DNA of 64,000 bases from Ephemeroptericola cinctiostellae (GTDB lineage Bacteria > Pseudomonadota > Gammaproteobacteria > Burkholderiales > Burkholderiaceae). Within the stretch, counting starts at the first letter, position 1. Every line of letters begins with the position of its first letter. Under the pieces are notes generated by a model. The model had not been told where the DNA came from. It ran no database searches and saw nothing but the letters and a program-made list of their open reading frames with translations. Both the position numbers and the translations under genes were made by a program. Shown piece by piece: positions 8,151-16,149 of this stretch. Location: NCBI RefSeq assembly GCF_003339525.1, contig NZ_CP031124.1, positions 2,356,001 through 2,420,000 of the forward strand, written 5' to 3'.

Positions 8151-8815
8151 TGTCTTTCCTTCGTGGTTGCGGGTTTTAAATAATGGGCGAGGTCAGTCAT
8201 AGTGAACACGCCACTTTGTTTTTTGCCAATTTTTTGTTGAATCTGCTCAATGCGCCGTCTGGATTCGGCATCACTCGTCACTTTCTTGATCTGCGGATTG
8301 GTTTCTTTTTTAGCTTCTTGTGCTTGCGTGTGCTCGACTTGCAGGTTATGCACCTCACTGCGCCGGTCAACGCCTTTGCGGGCATTGTCATGCGCCAGCT
8401 GCTCTTTCTTTGCCTTTGCTGCATTGGAGCGATTCGCAATGATTTCGAGCAAGTAACCATGAGACTTGAGCGGCAATGTCAACGTGCCAGCCGTGCGCGC
8501 TGCGAGCACTGCATTGAGCGCATCGACCCAGTAATCAAGCGGCGCGATGTGAATCATGCCGTTGCGTTCGATGCGTCCAGCCTTAAACATCGGTGTGAGT
8601 TCGTTAATCAGTGACGCAATACGGCTGTGGCTCATCTGTGACTTACTCGGTGCAAACAAGCCGACGTAATGCAGCAGCGGCTTGATGAACGTCGTACCCT
8701 GTGGGTGTGCATCAATGATTGCGAGCAGTGCTTCACGCGGCGCATCGTCAGCCAGCAACACGTCCAAACTCATTATGCAGTTGCAAACGGGGCATTTAAC
8801 TTGAGGTAATGGCAT
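8147..8815 (-). CDS. Conserved Mu-like early protein with N-terminal CPVC motif
   Basis: This 222-residue protein begins with CPVCNCIMSLDVLLADDAPREALLAI and contains LHYVGLFAPSKSQMSHSRIASLINELTPMFKAGRIERNG and LTLPLKSHGYLLEIIANRSNAAKAK, blocks I recognise as a conserved hypothetical early protein of BcepMu-like phages. A single CxxC pair suggests metal binding or a degenerate zinc knuckle. The C-terminus (140-222) is highly charged and helical. Function is unknown. Confidence 0.7.
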   Translation of the reverse strand: MPLPQVKCPVCNCIMSLDVLLADDAPREALLAIIDAHPQGTTFIKPLLHYVGLFAPSKSQMSHSRIASLINELTPMFKAGRIERNGMIHIAPLDYWVDALNAVLAARTAGTLTLPLKSHGYLLEIIANRSNAAKAKKEQLAHDNARKGVDRRSEVHNLQVEHTQAQEAKKETNPQIKKVTSDAESRRRIEQIQQKIGKKQSGVFTMTDLAHYLKPATTKERQ

Positions 8816-8822
8816 GGCTCAC

Positions 8823-9101
8823 TCACTGAATCGTTGGAAACGCAACATTGATACCAGCATTGACTTGCGCTTTTTGCATGGCAGCCGAGGCTTTTTGTGC
8901 AGCAATATATTGATCCAGCAAGGAATGCAGCTTTAATGCATCCTCATCCTTATATGCTGAGACAATGCTGTTCAATGCAAAGTCCATATTGCCAACCATT
9001 GCTGCCAAACGTCGATTGATGAGCTGTACTGATTGCGTCATCGCCAATAAGCCCTCGTATGTATCTGGGTAAACAACGCCTGCAAAAGTATCATTTGCCA
9101 T
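8823..9101 (-). CDS. Small early phage protein, helical
   Basis: This 92-residue protein (MANDTFAGVVYPDTYEGLLAMTQSVQLINRRLAAMVG...) is almost wholly helical. Start 9101 was chosen for GGGAG a few bases upstream; the longer frame to 9164 overlaps the upstream gene. It lies in the replication operon between a membrane protein gene and the CPVC gene. I do not recognise a family. Confidence 0.6.
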   Translation of the reverse strand: MANDTFAGVVYPDTYEGLLAMTQSVQLINRRLAAMVGNMDFALNSIVSAYKDEDALKLHSLLDQYIAAQKASAAMQKAQVNAGINVAFPTIQ

Positions 9102-9345
9102 CGTGCGCTCCCTTTGCTTCTTGACTTGCCAACATTTGCACGGCGATTTCATCCGCTTTAGCATTAATCATGGCTTGGCGTTTAGCGTTAACTGTGAGCT
9201 GTTGCAGCTGCTGTTGCGTCAACTCTGCATCATGCATATCATCTACAGTAGCGATGCAGAACGCTAAACCTGCGACGATAGCAATCAGCCAATTGCGTGC
9301 AATTTCAAATATTTTTAGCTGGAATGGTGTGAAGTAGTCTTTCAT
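9091..9345 (-). CDS. Small membrane protein in transposition operon
   Basis: This 84-residue protein has one strong transmembrane segment near the N-terminus (NWLIAIVAGLAFCIATV) followed by a Gln/Ala-rich helical tail. Start 9345 has GGAG six bases upstream; the ATG at 9357 overlaps the stop of the MuB-like gene. Its position directly after the MuB-like gene makes a membrane role during replication possible, but this is speculation. No family recognised. Confidence 0.55.
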   Translation of the reverse strand: MKDYFTPFQLKIFEIARNWLIAIVAGLAFCIATVDDMHDAELTQQQLQQLTVNAKRQAMINAKADEIAVQMLASQEAKGAHDGK

Positions 9346-9356
9346 ATTGCTCTCCA

Positions 9357-10408
9357 TTAAGCTGCACGCAAGTTCAGCACTTGCTTTGCAATGTCATGCA
9401 CCAAGCTTTCGTCCAGTGCTTCGCCTTTATTGATGCCGTAGTCCTTGATGGCAGGTATCAAGTTCTCCATCAACATCCGCGCAGAACCTTTGCTGTACGA
9501 CCAGAGTGCATCGAGCACAGGCTTATCAAGCTCACCTTGCTCATCCAGTGAGCTTTGCGCCAAGGCATCGGCATCCTCACGGCTGATCGCTGTGATCGTC
9601 TTTGGCCATAAGCACACGCGGCTGCGAATCTGGTCAAATTCGCCATGTTCTGGCATGATCAGCGCGCTCAGTTTCTCAGTACCCGCCAATACAATACCCA
9701 CACCAGCCATGTCACGAATGCGGCGCAATTCATGCAAGCAACGATGGCTCATGGTTTCCGCTTCATCGATGATCAACAATCCGCCCGATGTTTCTTTGAG
9801 CCACTCAACGATAGATGCAAACCGTGAAGCGTTACTTTTGCTCTTGCCAAAGCGTTCATTGACCGATATTTTAAACGGTTCATGATCGCATCAAGCAATA
9901 CACCAATCGTCATGCTGGGTGCGGCTTCAATCAAATAAGCATTTGAATTGGTTGAGACATACTCTTTCAACGCCGCTGTTTTACCCACGCCAACGTAACC
10001 AGACACAACCCCGAAGCTGCCAACAGCTTTGGCGCGGTTACACACACTGCTGATGATGCGGTAGATGTCTGTTTTTACGTACACATTAGAGCCGCTGTAT
10101 TCTTGGCGACGATCATAATCATGGATGGCATCGAGCATGGCACGCAGCTGTGCGTCAGGTGGGCTGGCGTACTTACCGCGCAACACTTGGTTGACCGCTG
10201 CTGGTTTGAGGCGTGCATTGCGTGCAACCCACGTTTGCGTTTTGAGTTGTTTTTTATCGGTCACACCTTTGTTTTTATCAGTCATCCAATCGACAATCTC
10301 AGCTATTTGTTCACGGTGAACATCGGTGTAATGCGGTAATAAGTGTATCGGCTGGCCAAATGCATCTAGCTCGTTGTCATGGTTGTTGCGTTCAGTGGTT
10401 TGTGTCAT
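9357..10408 (-). CDS. MuB-like AAA+ ATPase, split in two frames (-1 shift at 9869-9875)
   Basis: This is a MuB-type target-DNA-binding ATPase that activates the transposase. Frame 1 (10408 to about 9774) holds an N-terminal HTH region (about residues 53-90) and Walker A GYVGVGKT (137-144), then ends 31 codons after residue 180 without a Walker B. A second frame, -1 relative to the first, continues ISVNERFGKSKSN... with Walker B LLIIDEAE and the rest of the AAA+ domain to 9357. Joined, they give about 350 residues, a normal family length. At the junction the zero frame reads CGT TTA AAA, giving an in-phase T TTA AAA slippery heptamer. This could be programmed -1 frameshifting, or a single T lost by mutation or sequencing error. 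Confidence 0.85.
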
Positions 10409-10457
10409 GTTGCTCTCCAAGTTTTAAATCGTTTTTTAATATGTTTTTAAAACTGCT

Positions 10458-12152
10458 TTAATCAGTAATATCAATGATGCGTTTGCTGTTAATCCTGTCC
10501 ATCACACGCTTGCTTCTGACATCAACAGGGTCGAGCAAATCGGTTCTTGGCATCTCTAAACGATCAGCGACTGTCGTCATGTCAATCGTTGATGTAGCAC
10601 GCTGCGTCTTTTCGTCGATGTGTTTTTGTAAACGTTTTACTTGCCCTGTGAGGCGTTTGGCACGTCGGTCTTCGATACGGCTGGTGCTGATGACGCCTTT
10701 GCGTTCGGTGATGGTGGCGGTGCAGATGTGGCGACCGTCGAGCGTACTTATCCATGCGTGCGCATCGTCATGTAGGTCGTACTCGACCTTGACCTCTTTG
10801 CCGTCATACAGTGCGAGCTCAAGCGCAAAGTAACGACGGCTGTCAAGCGTCACACTCTGACGACGCGCCACACGCACCACACTCGGACGTGCCACCGCTT
10901 CGAGCGGCATGGCAAGCTCTACTCGTTCGAGTTGCGCCCATACCTGTGCGGGCGTCATGCCGCCGAGTGCGACGGGCATGGGTGTGTTCATGTATTGGCC
11001 AAAAAACTGTTTAAGTGAGTCGATGTATTCCGCAAGGCTGGGCAATACCCGTTTGCCAGCCTTCACTTCAGAGCTCATGCGTCGATTGGTCTCAGGTGCG
11101 GCATCATCACCGCAATACACTGTGCCATCCGCGAAAAACTTATCGTGGCGGTTACGCACCGTCTTGAACCACCGTTCCACCCAGCCTTTGCCGTGAGGGT
11201 TACCAGGGAGGGCGAATATCGCTTCAATATCAAACTTGGTATAAAACCCTACGACTTCATCAGTCATAATCTTTGACTTGTAACCTGACCCAACGTCCAC
11301 GTAGATGAACAACGGATTATGATTGTGTGTGGTCAGCGCGTTGCTCAACGCAAATAAAGTAGTCGTGGTGGACTCAGATTCGCTAATCCACCAGCCCGCA
11401 AGTGCGCGTGATTTGAGGTCGAGAAATGCGGTCAACTCTGGGCGGAATGGACCACCTGTCTCAGGATGTGCCACATAGCAGTCAGCGGTGTGACCATCCG
11501 CCGCGTAGCAATCGCCGACGTGTAGGTCATCCATGCGCCGCTCCGTGTAATTTTTGTGCGTCAGTTTGTGCAGTTTTTTGCCGATGCGTTTCGCACTTTC
11601 TTTGCCAAGCGTTGCAGGCATTGACTTTAAATAGCCGCGCACTCGGTCAAAGGTCACATCGTCATATCCTTCACCGATCAAACGGTGCGCCACATCTTCA
11701 TAACCAGGCTTGCTTGGTATGTTGAACAACTCAACGGCACGCGCTTCCCAGCCATAATCCTGACGCACTCGTCCCGTGTGGTTTGGCAGCAGTCCGACTT
11801 TGCCTTGCTTTTTGTAAGCAGCCAGCCAGCGTTTTAGTGTGGGCAGGCTCGGCGTCTTGCATTGACTGTCGATGGTTTGAATCGCCATCACTTGTGTTGG
11901 TGTCATTTGGTAAGACAACTGATCAAACAAAGCCTCTGCTGCTGAATTGACCTTTGCTCCATCACGTACCCACTGCGCTGCTACACCGAGCACAGCCATA
12001 CGGGCATCTGCCATACGGCGTTTTGCTTCAGTTGCTTGCGCCCATGGGTCGATGTTATTCTGTGCGTGCAATTTGGCGAGTGCAGTGTTGGCATTCATTG
12101 GTGTTGGTTTGGCCAACCCGTTATCGCTGTGCTTAACCATTGCGTATCCCAT
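10458..12152 (-). CDS. Mu-type DDE transposase (A protein)
   Basis: This protein of about 564 residues carries out replicative transposition and integration of the phage. An N-terminal DNA-binding part precedes an rve/RNase H-fold core. Candidate catalytic residues are D219 (CYAADGHTADC), D286 (FIYVDVGSGYKS) and E326 (HGKGWVERWFKTVRN); the D-66-D spacing equals that of MuA. The C-terminal domain (WISTLDGRHICTATI, then basic) follows the MuA domain III position. Start at the second ATG (12152), where GAGG is 6 bases upstream. It is followed by the MuB-like gene. Confidence 0.93.
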   Translation of the reverse strand: MGYAMVKHSDNGLAKPTPMNANTALAKLHAQNNIDPWAQATEAKRRMADARMAVLGVAAQWVRDGAKVNSAAEALFDQLSYQMTPTQVMAIQTIDSQCKTPSLPTLKRWLAAYKKQGKVGLLPNHTGRVRQDYGWEARAVELFNIPSKPGYEDVAHRLIGEGYDDVTFDRVRGYLKSMPATLGKESAKRIGKKLHKLTHKNYTERRMDDLHVGDCYAADGHTADCYVAHPETGGPFRPELTAFLDLKSRALAGWWISESESTTTTLFALSNALTTHNHNPLFIYVDVGSGYKSKIMTDEVVGFYTKFDIEAIFALPGNPHGKGWVERWFKTVRNRHDKFFADGTVYCGDDAAPETNRRMSSEVKAGKRVLPSLAEYIDSLKQFFGQYMNTPMPVALGGMTPAQVWAQLERVELAMPLEAVARPSVVRVARRQSVTLDSRRYFALELALYDGKEVKVEYDLHDDAHAWISTLDGRHICTATITERKGVISTSRIEDRRAKRLTGQVKRLQKHIDEKTQRATSTIDMTTVADRLEMPRTDLLDPVDVRSKRVMDRINSKRIIDITD

Positions 12153-12206
12153 CATTTACCTCAGTCTTTGGTTGGTTGTTCGCGAGTAAACTCAATACTG
12201 ACGAGC

Positions 12207-12290
12207 TCACGCGCTGAATTTACTCACGACCTGTGGGTGATCGACTTCTTTGACCCATGTGTAGCCTGTCGAGCGTTCTTTTAGTGTCAT
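12207..12290 (-). CDS. Possible 27-residue peptide
   Basis: A short frame MTLKERSTGYTWVKEVDHPQ... fills the gap between the 95-residue gene and the transposase. An AGGAG site upstream actually sits best spaced for another ATG that opens a 4-codon frame ending in the same ATGA, so initiation could be coupled. Evidence is weak; it is listed because the gap is otherwise empty. Confidence 0.25.
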   Translation of the reverse strand: MTLKERSTGYTWVKEVDHPQVVSKFSA

Positions 12291-12305
12291 TTGAATTTCA
12301 TTTTT

Positions 12306-12593
12306 TTACTCCTGACATTCTTTAATGCTGTCAATCATTACGCCAAAATGTTCACCATTAAATGGGCCGTTGATCAACTCTTCGGCATCCTTAATTGCAA
12401 TGTCATCAAACATTCTTTGGCACTCGTTTGACTTACTAAAAAAAAGAGTACGCTCTAACATGACCCCGTAAGCTTGTACCTGAAAAGTCAGCGTTTCATC
12501 ATCGCTTTCTTGGTCAAACCCCTTGGTTACAAGGACTTGATAATTTTCACCATGGCGAGACACGTTAAATAATTTAGCAAACTCGTTTGACAT
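12306..12593 (-). CDS. Small acidic early phage protein, unknown
   Basis: This 95-residue acidic protein (MSNEFAKLFNVSRHGENYQVLVTKGFDQESDDETLTFQVQAYGVMLERTLFFSK...) has a good ribosome site (GAGGGATAAAA) just after the DUF3102 gene and lies in the same operon. Strand-rich first half, helical second half. I do not recognise the family. Confidence 0.65.
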   Translation of the reverse strand: MSNEFAKLFNVSRHGENYQVLVTKGFDQESDDETLTFQVQAYGVMLERTLFFSKSNECQRMFDDIAIKDAEELINGPFNGEHFGVMIDSIKECQE

Positions 12594-12602
12594 TTTTATC
12601 CC

Positions 12603-13661
12603 TCAATCTTTAGTAGGTGCAGCCTTTGGACGGCCTTTGCCCTTTGGTTTATCTAAATCGCGCTCATATTCGCGCAGAGCCGCTTCGTGCTCATGCTCAC
12701 CAATCAATTCTTTGTACTCAGTCGCGCACTTAAACAATTCTTTTTGAGTGAGGCGCTCGAGTGTGCTGTGATCACCATCGAGGTCTGCGCCGTATGCACG
12801 ATGCAGTTCTGCTGCTGCGCCTTTGGCTTGGGCAATCAATCCTTGCAACGCTGCGAATGCGCTGCGTGCCGAGGACAATGCCCATTCGCCATCCAACAGG
12901 TGGATATCAGGCGTCAGTTGCGCAATCCCATTGATGGACAATTCAGCTTTTTTATACAGCGCAGCAGTCTCGAGGCGAATGTCCGAAACGTGCGGCGGTA
13001 CAATGTCGCTACTATCAGCACGTGATTTGGTGGCTGCATCAAGTTGACGCTGGAGTTTTTCGTTTTCGCTTTCGGCTTTTTTGAGCTCAACCGTTGACTG
13101 GGCGCGTGCCGCTTTTTCTTCGCGGATGCGTTGCTTCAATTCGCGCACCGAAATAGCGGTGATGTCCATATCCTCATCACCGAACAAATCAGCAACCACT
13201 TCAGGATCGGCTTGTGCCAGTAGCATGACCTTGGTTTTTGGCAAGGCGAGCATTTCAGCACGCTGTTCGGGAGGCAAAGATGCTGCATACTTCGCCATGC
13301 TCATGGCTTCGTAGGCGCGTTGGTGAGGCAAGCCTGCTTCGTCCAGCAATTCACGCAAACCGTTTGTTGTAAATTTCCCCGATGCCGAACGTTCGGCATC
13401 GGTTAATTTGCTATGCGCAGCAATCAACAACAACCCTGATTCAACCACCAATGTCAACGCTTGATTGGTGGCTTGGGTAGCTATGTGAACAAGGTGGTGC
13501 ACATCACCTGACAAATCCAAATCCATTTCTTGTGCCAATGAGGTCTCTAATTCAGTGAGTTCAAATCGTGCAGGCTTTACTTCTTGAACCGCCAATACAC
13601 CTGCCGCATCATTAGGTTCATCGTCTATCGCTGCAAATACATTGTTTTTTTCGGTTTGCAT
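12603..13661 (-). CDS. DUF3102-like early phage protein
   Basis: This 352-residue protein has ATNQALTLVVESGLLLIAAHSKL...FTTNGLRELLDEAGLPHQRAYEAMSMAKYAASLPPEQRAEMLALPKTKVMLLAQADPEVV, the pattern of DUF3102-type proteins in transposable phages (a ParB/KorB-like helical core). A coiled coil follows (about 185-220), then a second helical domain and a basic tail (KPKGKGRPKAAPTKD). An AGAGG site precedes the start. A DNA-associated role in early replication is likely but not shown. Confidence 0.75.
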   Translation of the reverse strand: MQTEKNNVFAAIDDEPNDAAGVLAVQEVKPARFELTELETSLAQEMDLDLSGDVHHLVHIATQATNQALTLVVESGLLLIAAHSKLTDAERSASGKFTTNGLRELLDEAGLPHQRAYEAMSMAKYAASLPPEQRAEMLALPKTKVMLLAQADPEVVADLFGDEDMDITAISVRELKQRIREEKAARAQSTVELKKAESENEKLQRQLDAATKSRADSSDIVPPHVSDIRLETAALYKKAELSINGIAQLTPDIHLLDGEWALSSARSAFAALQGLIAQAKGAAAELHRAYGADLDGDHSTLERLTQKELFKCATEYKELIGEHEHEAALREYERDLDKPKGKGRPKAAPTKD

Positions 13662-13717
13662 TTTTACCTCTTTCGGTGTATTGTTTTGGTAGTGTTTTGG
13701 TATGAATTAAAGAGAAA

Positions 13718-13939
13718 TCAAGCAGCTTCGGTGCGTTGTTCGGCTTTGATGCCGAGCGCCACAGCACAAGCGTGCGCCTTGCCATATTTGGCTTTACTGA
13801 TGCCGTTGAGCACTTGGTTGACCAGCCAACGCGGGTGACCAATTTCATCAGCGACTTGCTCATACGTTTTGCCCTGCGAGATGATGCGGGCTTTGGCCGC
13901 TTCGCGGGCTTGGGCGTATTGTTGGTCGGTGGTTTTCAT
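13718..13939 (-). CDS. BcepMu gp16-family DNA-binding protein
   Basis: This 73-residue protein (ARIISQGKTYEQVADEIGHPRWLVNQVLNGISKAKYGKAHACAVALGIK) matches the small HTH family named after BcepMu gp16 (QGKTxxxxAxxxG...VNxVLNGxxKxxxGxAHxxAVxLGxK). It is the first gene of the leftward early operon, so it may play the Ner/early regulator role. An AGGAGTTCCCC-type site precedes the ATG. It ties the early region to BcepMu-type phages. Confidence 0.85.
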   Translation of the reverse strand: MKTTDQQYAQAREAAKARIISQGKTYEQVADEIGHPRWLVNQVLNGISKAKYGKAHACAVALGIKAEQRTEAA

Positions 13940-13970
13940 GGGGAACTCCTTTATTTGGACAAAGACATAG

Positions 13971-14453
13971 ATGAATATTTCATACCCAAACGCACGCAGC
14001 GCGAAAGCGATAGCGGCAGCACTTCTTGACTTACTAAACCAATCAGACAGGGATCTGATCGCAAAGCACGCGCATCAAATCGGGCGGGCGAAATGGCGCA
14101 AAGAGCTCGCAATATTAGAGCCGCTTGCGACTGAATTAATTCATACCGCACCGCGGCATTGGAAGAAGACACTGTTGCCCGTTGCTGACATTCCTTTACT
14201 TCGGGCGCAGGCTGTGACTCAAGCGTACTGGTATGCACGGCGTGCGTACTCGTACCTGTGGTGGATGGCGGCATTTGGCATGAGTTTTGAGAAGGGAGAT
14301 GTTGAGGGTATGATTTTGGGTATAGACGATGTAACTCGTTATGTCGCTGAAAAAATACCAGAAGCATCTTGGCCTTTTGTACAAGACTCGAATTGTGAGG
14401 GTGAGGACGTAAAGTATATGCAGGGGCTTGAGTACCCTTTTGGTAAGACATAA
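13971..14453 (+). CDS. Unknown phage protein, opposite to the early transcript
   Basis: This 160-residue helical protein (MNISYPNARSAKAIAAALLDLLNQSDRDLIAKHAHQ...) has Trp-rich patches (RAYSYLWWMAAFGM). It lies on the plus strand between the early operon start and the operator region. The leftward early promoter at 14,515-14,543 must read through it in antisense. A competing minus-strand frame here has an unnatural, Ser/Pro/Cys-rich composition, so I favour this one. No family recognised; it may be expressed in the lysogen. Confidence 0.6.
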   Translation: MNISYPNARSAKAIAAALLDLLNQSDRDLIAKHAHQIGRAKWRKELAILEPLATELIHTAPRHWKKTLLPVADIPLLRAQAVTQAYWYARRAYSYLWWMAAFGMSFEKGDVEGMILGIDDVTRYVAEKIPEASWPFVQDSNCEGEDVKYMQGLEYPFGKT

Positions 14454-14480
14454 CATGCTCCTTGGGTTTGGCTTAGTTGC

Positions 14481-14501
14481 TAATTAAAAAGGTTTTAATT
14501 A
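14481..14501. promoter_or_regulatory. Third dyad of the switch region (TAATTA repeats)
   Basis: Outer 6-bp arms TAATTA at both ends of a 21-bp element share the TAATT core with the two operators to the right. It lies just downstream of the start expected for the leftward early promoter, where a repressor would block elongation. Weaker than the other two sites. Confidence 0.4.
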
Positions 14502-14514
14502 CTACATGAGTGGT

Positions 14515-14543
14515 ATTATGTAATTCATTTGAATTACTGTCAA
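14515..14543 (-). promoter_or_regulatory. Leftward early promoter
   Basis: On the minus strand TTGACA (14543-14538) and CATAAT (14520-14515) are separated by exactly 17 bp, a near-consensus sigma70 promoter. The 16-bp operator at 14521-14536 fills the spacer. It would drive the early operon starting at 13939 after crossing the plus-strand gene at 13971-14453. Confidence 0.75.
14521..14536. promoter_or_regulatory. Repressor operator O1
   Basis: The 16-bp element TAATTCATTTGAATTA has matching 6-7 bp half-sites (TAATTC/GAATTA). It sits between -35 and -10 of the leftward promoter and overlaps the -35 of the rightward one. Confidence 0.75.
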
Positions 14544-14557
14544 GAATTATTTGTAAT
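14529..14557 (+). promoter_or_regulatory. Rightward repressor (lysogeny) promoter
   Basis: TTGAAT (14529-14534) and TGTAAT (14552-14557) are 17 bp apart, upstream of the repressor ATG at 14587. Its -10 overlaps operator O2 and its -35 overlaps O1, so the repressor probably controls its own synthesis. Confidence 0.6.
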
Positions 14558-14569
14558 TCGTATGAATTA
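14554..14569. promoter_or_regulatory. Repressor operator O2
   Basis: TAATTCGTATGAATTA has the same half-sites as O1 and begins 33 bp after it, about three helical turns, so dimers on both sites would lie on the same face of the DNA. Confidence 0.75.
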
Positions 14570-14586
14570 TTTTTAACGGGATTTAA

Positions 14587-14940
14587 ATGAGTATCGGTGA
14601 AAGAATTACTGAAGAGCGCGATAGGCTTGGTTTTAACCAAGAGGACTTTGGCTTAATTGGTGGTGTGAAAAAAAATGCACAATTTCAATATGAAAAAGAC
14701 AAAAGAAGTCCGAGCGCAGAATATTTAGCAGGAATTGCCAATGCAGGCGCAGATGTAGCTTACATATTGACTGGTGTTCGCATACAGGTTTTGCCTGAAG
14801 AAAGCACATTAACGCGCGGCGAGCGTGCAACACTTGAGCACTACCGCAATACCAATGAAGAAGGTCAAAAAATAATTGAGCAAACTGCATTCTTTGCAGC
14901 GCAATCTGCGGCGAAAGCAGCAGGTAAAAAGAAAGCTTAA
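14587..14940 (+). CDS. XRE-family HTH prophage repressor
   Basis: This 117-residue protein has an N-terminal helix-turn-helix of the Cro/C1 type (SIGERITEERDRLGFNQEDFGLIGGVKKNAQFQYEKDKRSPSAEYLAGIANAGADVAYILTG, residues 2-64). This layout, ending in 'DVAYILTG', is typical of phage repressors. A helical C-terminus follows. It is the first gene after the twin operators and heads the lysogeny operon with the nuclease and Rex-like genes. Most likely the immunity repressor. Confidence 0.85.
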   Translation: MSIGERITEERDRLGFNQEDFGLIGGVKKNAQFQYEKDKRSPSAEYLAGIANAGADVAYILTGVRIQVLPEESTLTRGERATLEHYRNTNEEGQKIIEQTAFFAAQSAAKAAGKKKA

Positions 14941-14956
14941 TTACTAAAGGGCTCAT

Positions 14957-15754
14957 ATGACGATTTGCAATTGTCCTACACATCGACTGGAGGAGACGTG
15001 GCTGGATAGATATATCCATTTTCCATTGATGTTTGAATGCTTGGATTGTCGAAGTTTGTGGGTGTGTAATTGTTTTAAAAGTTATTTTTCTTATGATGAT
15101 ATTGTTAGGCACTTAGGTGGCAGTTTTTCAAAGGATTATGCGAGGGTTCAGTCCATGCAGTTTCGCCCTTATTTGTGTGCGATGTGCTCTATACCCAATG
15201 CCCATATACCAAGAGATATGTACTCGATTTATTTTAATCAGCTTGTGAATATGTATCTGCCATACTACACTCTGTACGCACGGCGTTGGTACGATGACTT
15301 TTCTGATTTTCCTGATCCTCAAAACGCCGACCGCAAGCAAAGAGAACGCGAACTAAAAATCCAAAACTACATTCGTAAGGTTGTGGGCTACCCGCCCAGC
15401 CCTCGTCCGTTTTATGAATATTATTTGTTGAAAATTATTCGAAAACTCGCGGCACCATCCGACGTAATACATCGCTACCGAGGCAGAGAGTTGGATGGAT
15501 TAGAGCTGGATTTTTGGATACCCGATAGAATGTTAGGGATTGAGTACAACGGCGAACAACACTATAAAACCGTCGCACATTGGGGCGGAGATGAGGGGCT
15601 GAAAACCCGTAAAGCCAATGACAGGAAGAAAAAAGCTTTGTGTAAAAAATTAGGCTATCGGTTGGTTGTGCTTAACTATCGCTCACGACCTGACTACTCG
15701 GACATAGAAGAATTGTTTAAGGAAAATCCATACCGAGGCACAACGGCACTATGA
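14957..15754 (+). CDS. Cys-rich protein with PD-(D/E)XK (Vsr/MutH-like) nuclease domain
   Basis: This 265-residue protein has two parts. The N-terminal half has Cys pairs (CNC at 4-6, CLDC at 28-31, CNC at 37-39, CAMC at 74-77) suggesting zinc ribbons. The C-terminal part, about 165-245, reads DGLELDFWIPDRMLGIEYNGEQHY...GGDEGLKTRKANDRKKKALCKKLGYRLVVLNY, the pattern of single-turnover endonuclease-fold enzymes (candidate D185, E196, Q201). It follows the repressor by 16 bases with an AAGGG site, so it is expressed in the lysogen. A superinfection defence nuclease is my inference; the fold call is firmer than the role. Confidence 0.65.
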   Translation: MTICNCPTHRLEETWLDRYIHFPLMFECLDCRSLWVCNCFKSYFSYDDIVRHLGGSFSKDYARVQSMQFRPYLCAMCSIPNAHIPRDMYSIYFNQLVNMYLPYYTLYARRWYDDFSDFPDPQNADRKQRERELKIQNYIRKVVGYPPSPRPFYEYYLLKIIRKLAAPSDVIHRYRGRELDGLELDFWIPDRMLGIEYNGEQHYKTVAHWGGDEGLKTRKANDRKKKALCKKLGYRLVVLNYRSRPDYSDIEELFKENPYRGTTAL

Positions 15755-15917
15755 AAGAAAAAGATAGTATTAAGTGGGCAAAAAAAAACGACTGAAGCTG
15801 GTAAAAATTGCAGAGAGCAATTGGCAAAATAATTGCAATGAGCGTCCCAAATACAGTCACGCGGGTTAAAAAATAGATCGGAATCTAAATGGTGATTTTA
15901 ACAAATGTACGACGTGA

Positions 15918-16133
15918 GAAACTTTTGCTGAACTTGATGCTCGATATAAAAAATTAACTCAAATTTTAACGGCTGGTAGCGATGTGCGCGGAGAAGACTT
16001 CAATGCGCGTGGCGAATACGGCAAACCTCTGCATCGTTTACTCAAAGACAGAACTTCAATCAATAAAACTGATTTGAGCCTTGCTGTTGGTGACTTCAAG
16101 ACAGTTTTGCAAGAAATTAATAAAATCAAATAG
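15918..16133 (+). pseudogene. Gene remnant in the lysogeny operon
   Basis: An open stretch without a usable start encodes ETFAELDARYKKLTQILT... and ends ...EINKIK at a TAG. Upstream, 15,752-15,917 contains short broken pieces in other frames (MKEKDSIKWAKKND stop; then TEAGKNCREQLAK stop), as if one gene has suffered several frameshifts. Product unknown. The whole stretch 15,755-16,191 otherwise holds no gene. Confidence 0.5.
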
Positions 16134-16149
16134 CTTAACATTAGATACG

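Noticed and set aside
13951..14451. Minus-strand 166-residue open frame opposite the 13,971-14,453 gene
   Set aside because: Composition (many Ser, Pro, Cys, His) is unlike a real protein, there is no ribosome site, and the plus-strand frame has normal codon use and a helical product.
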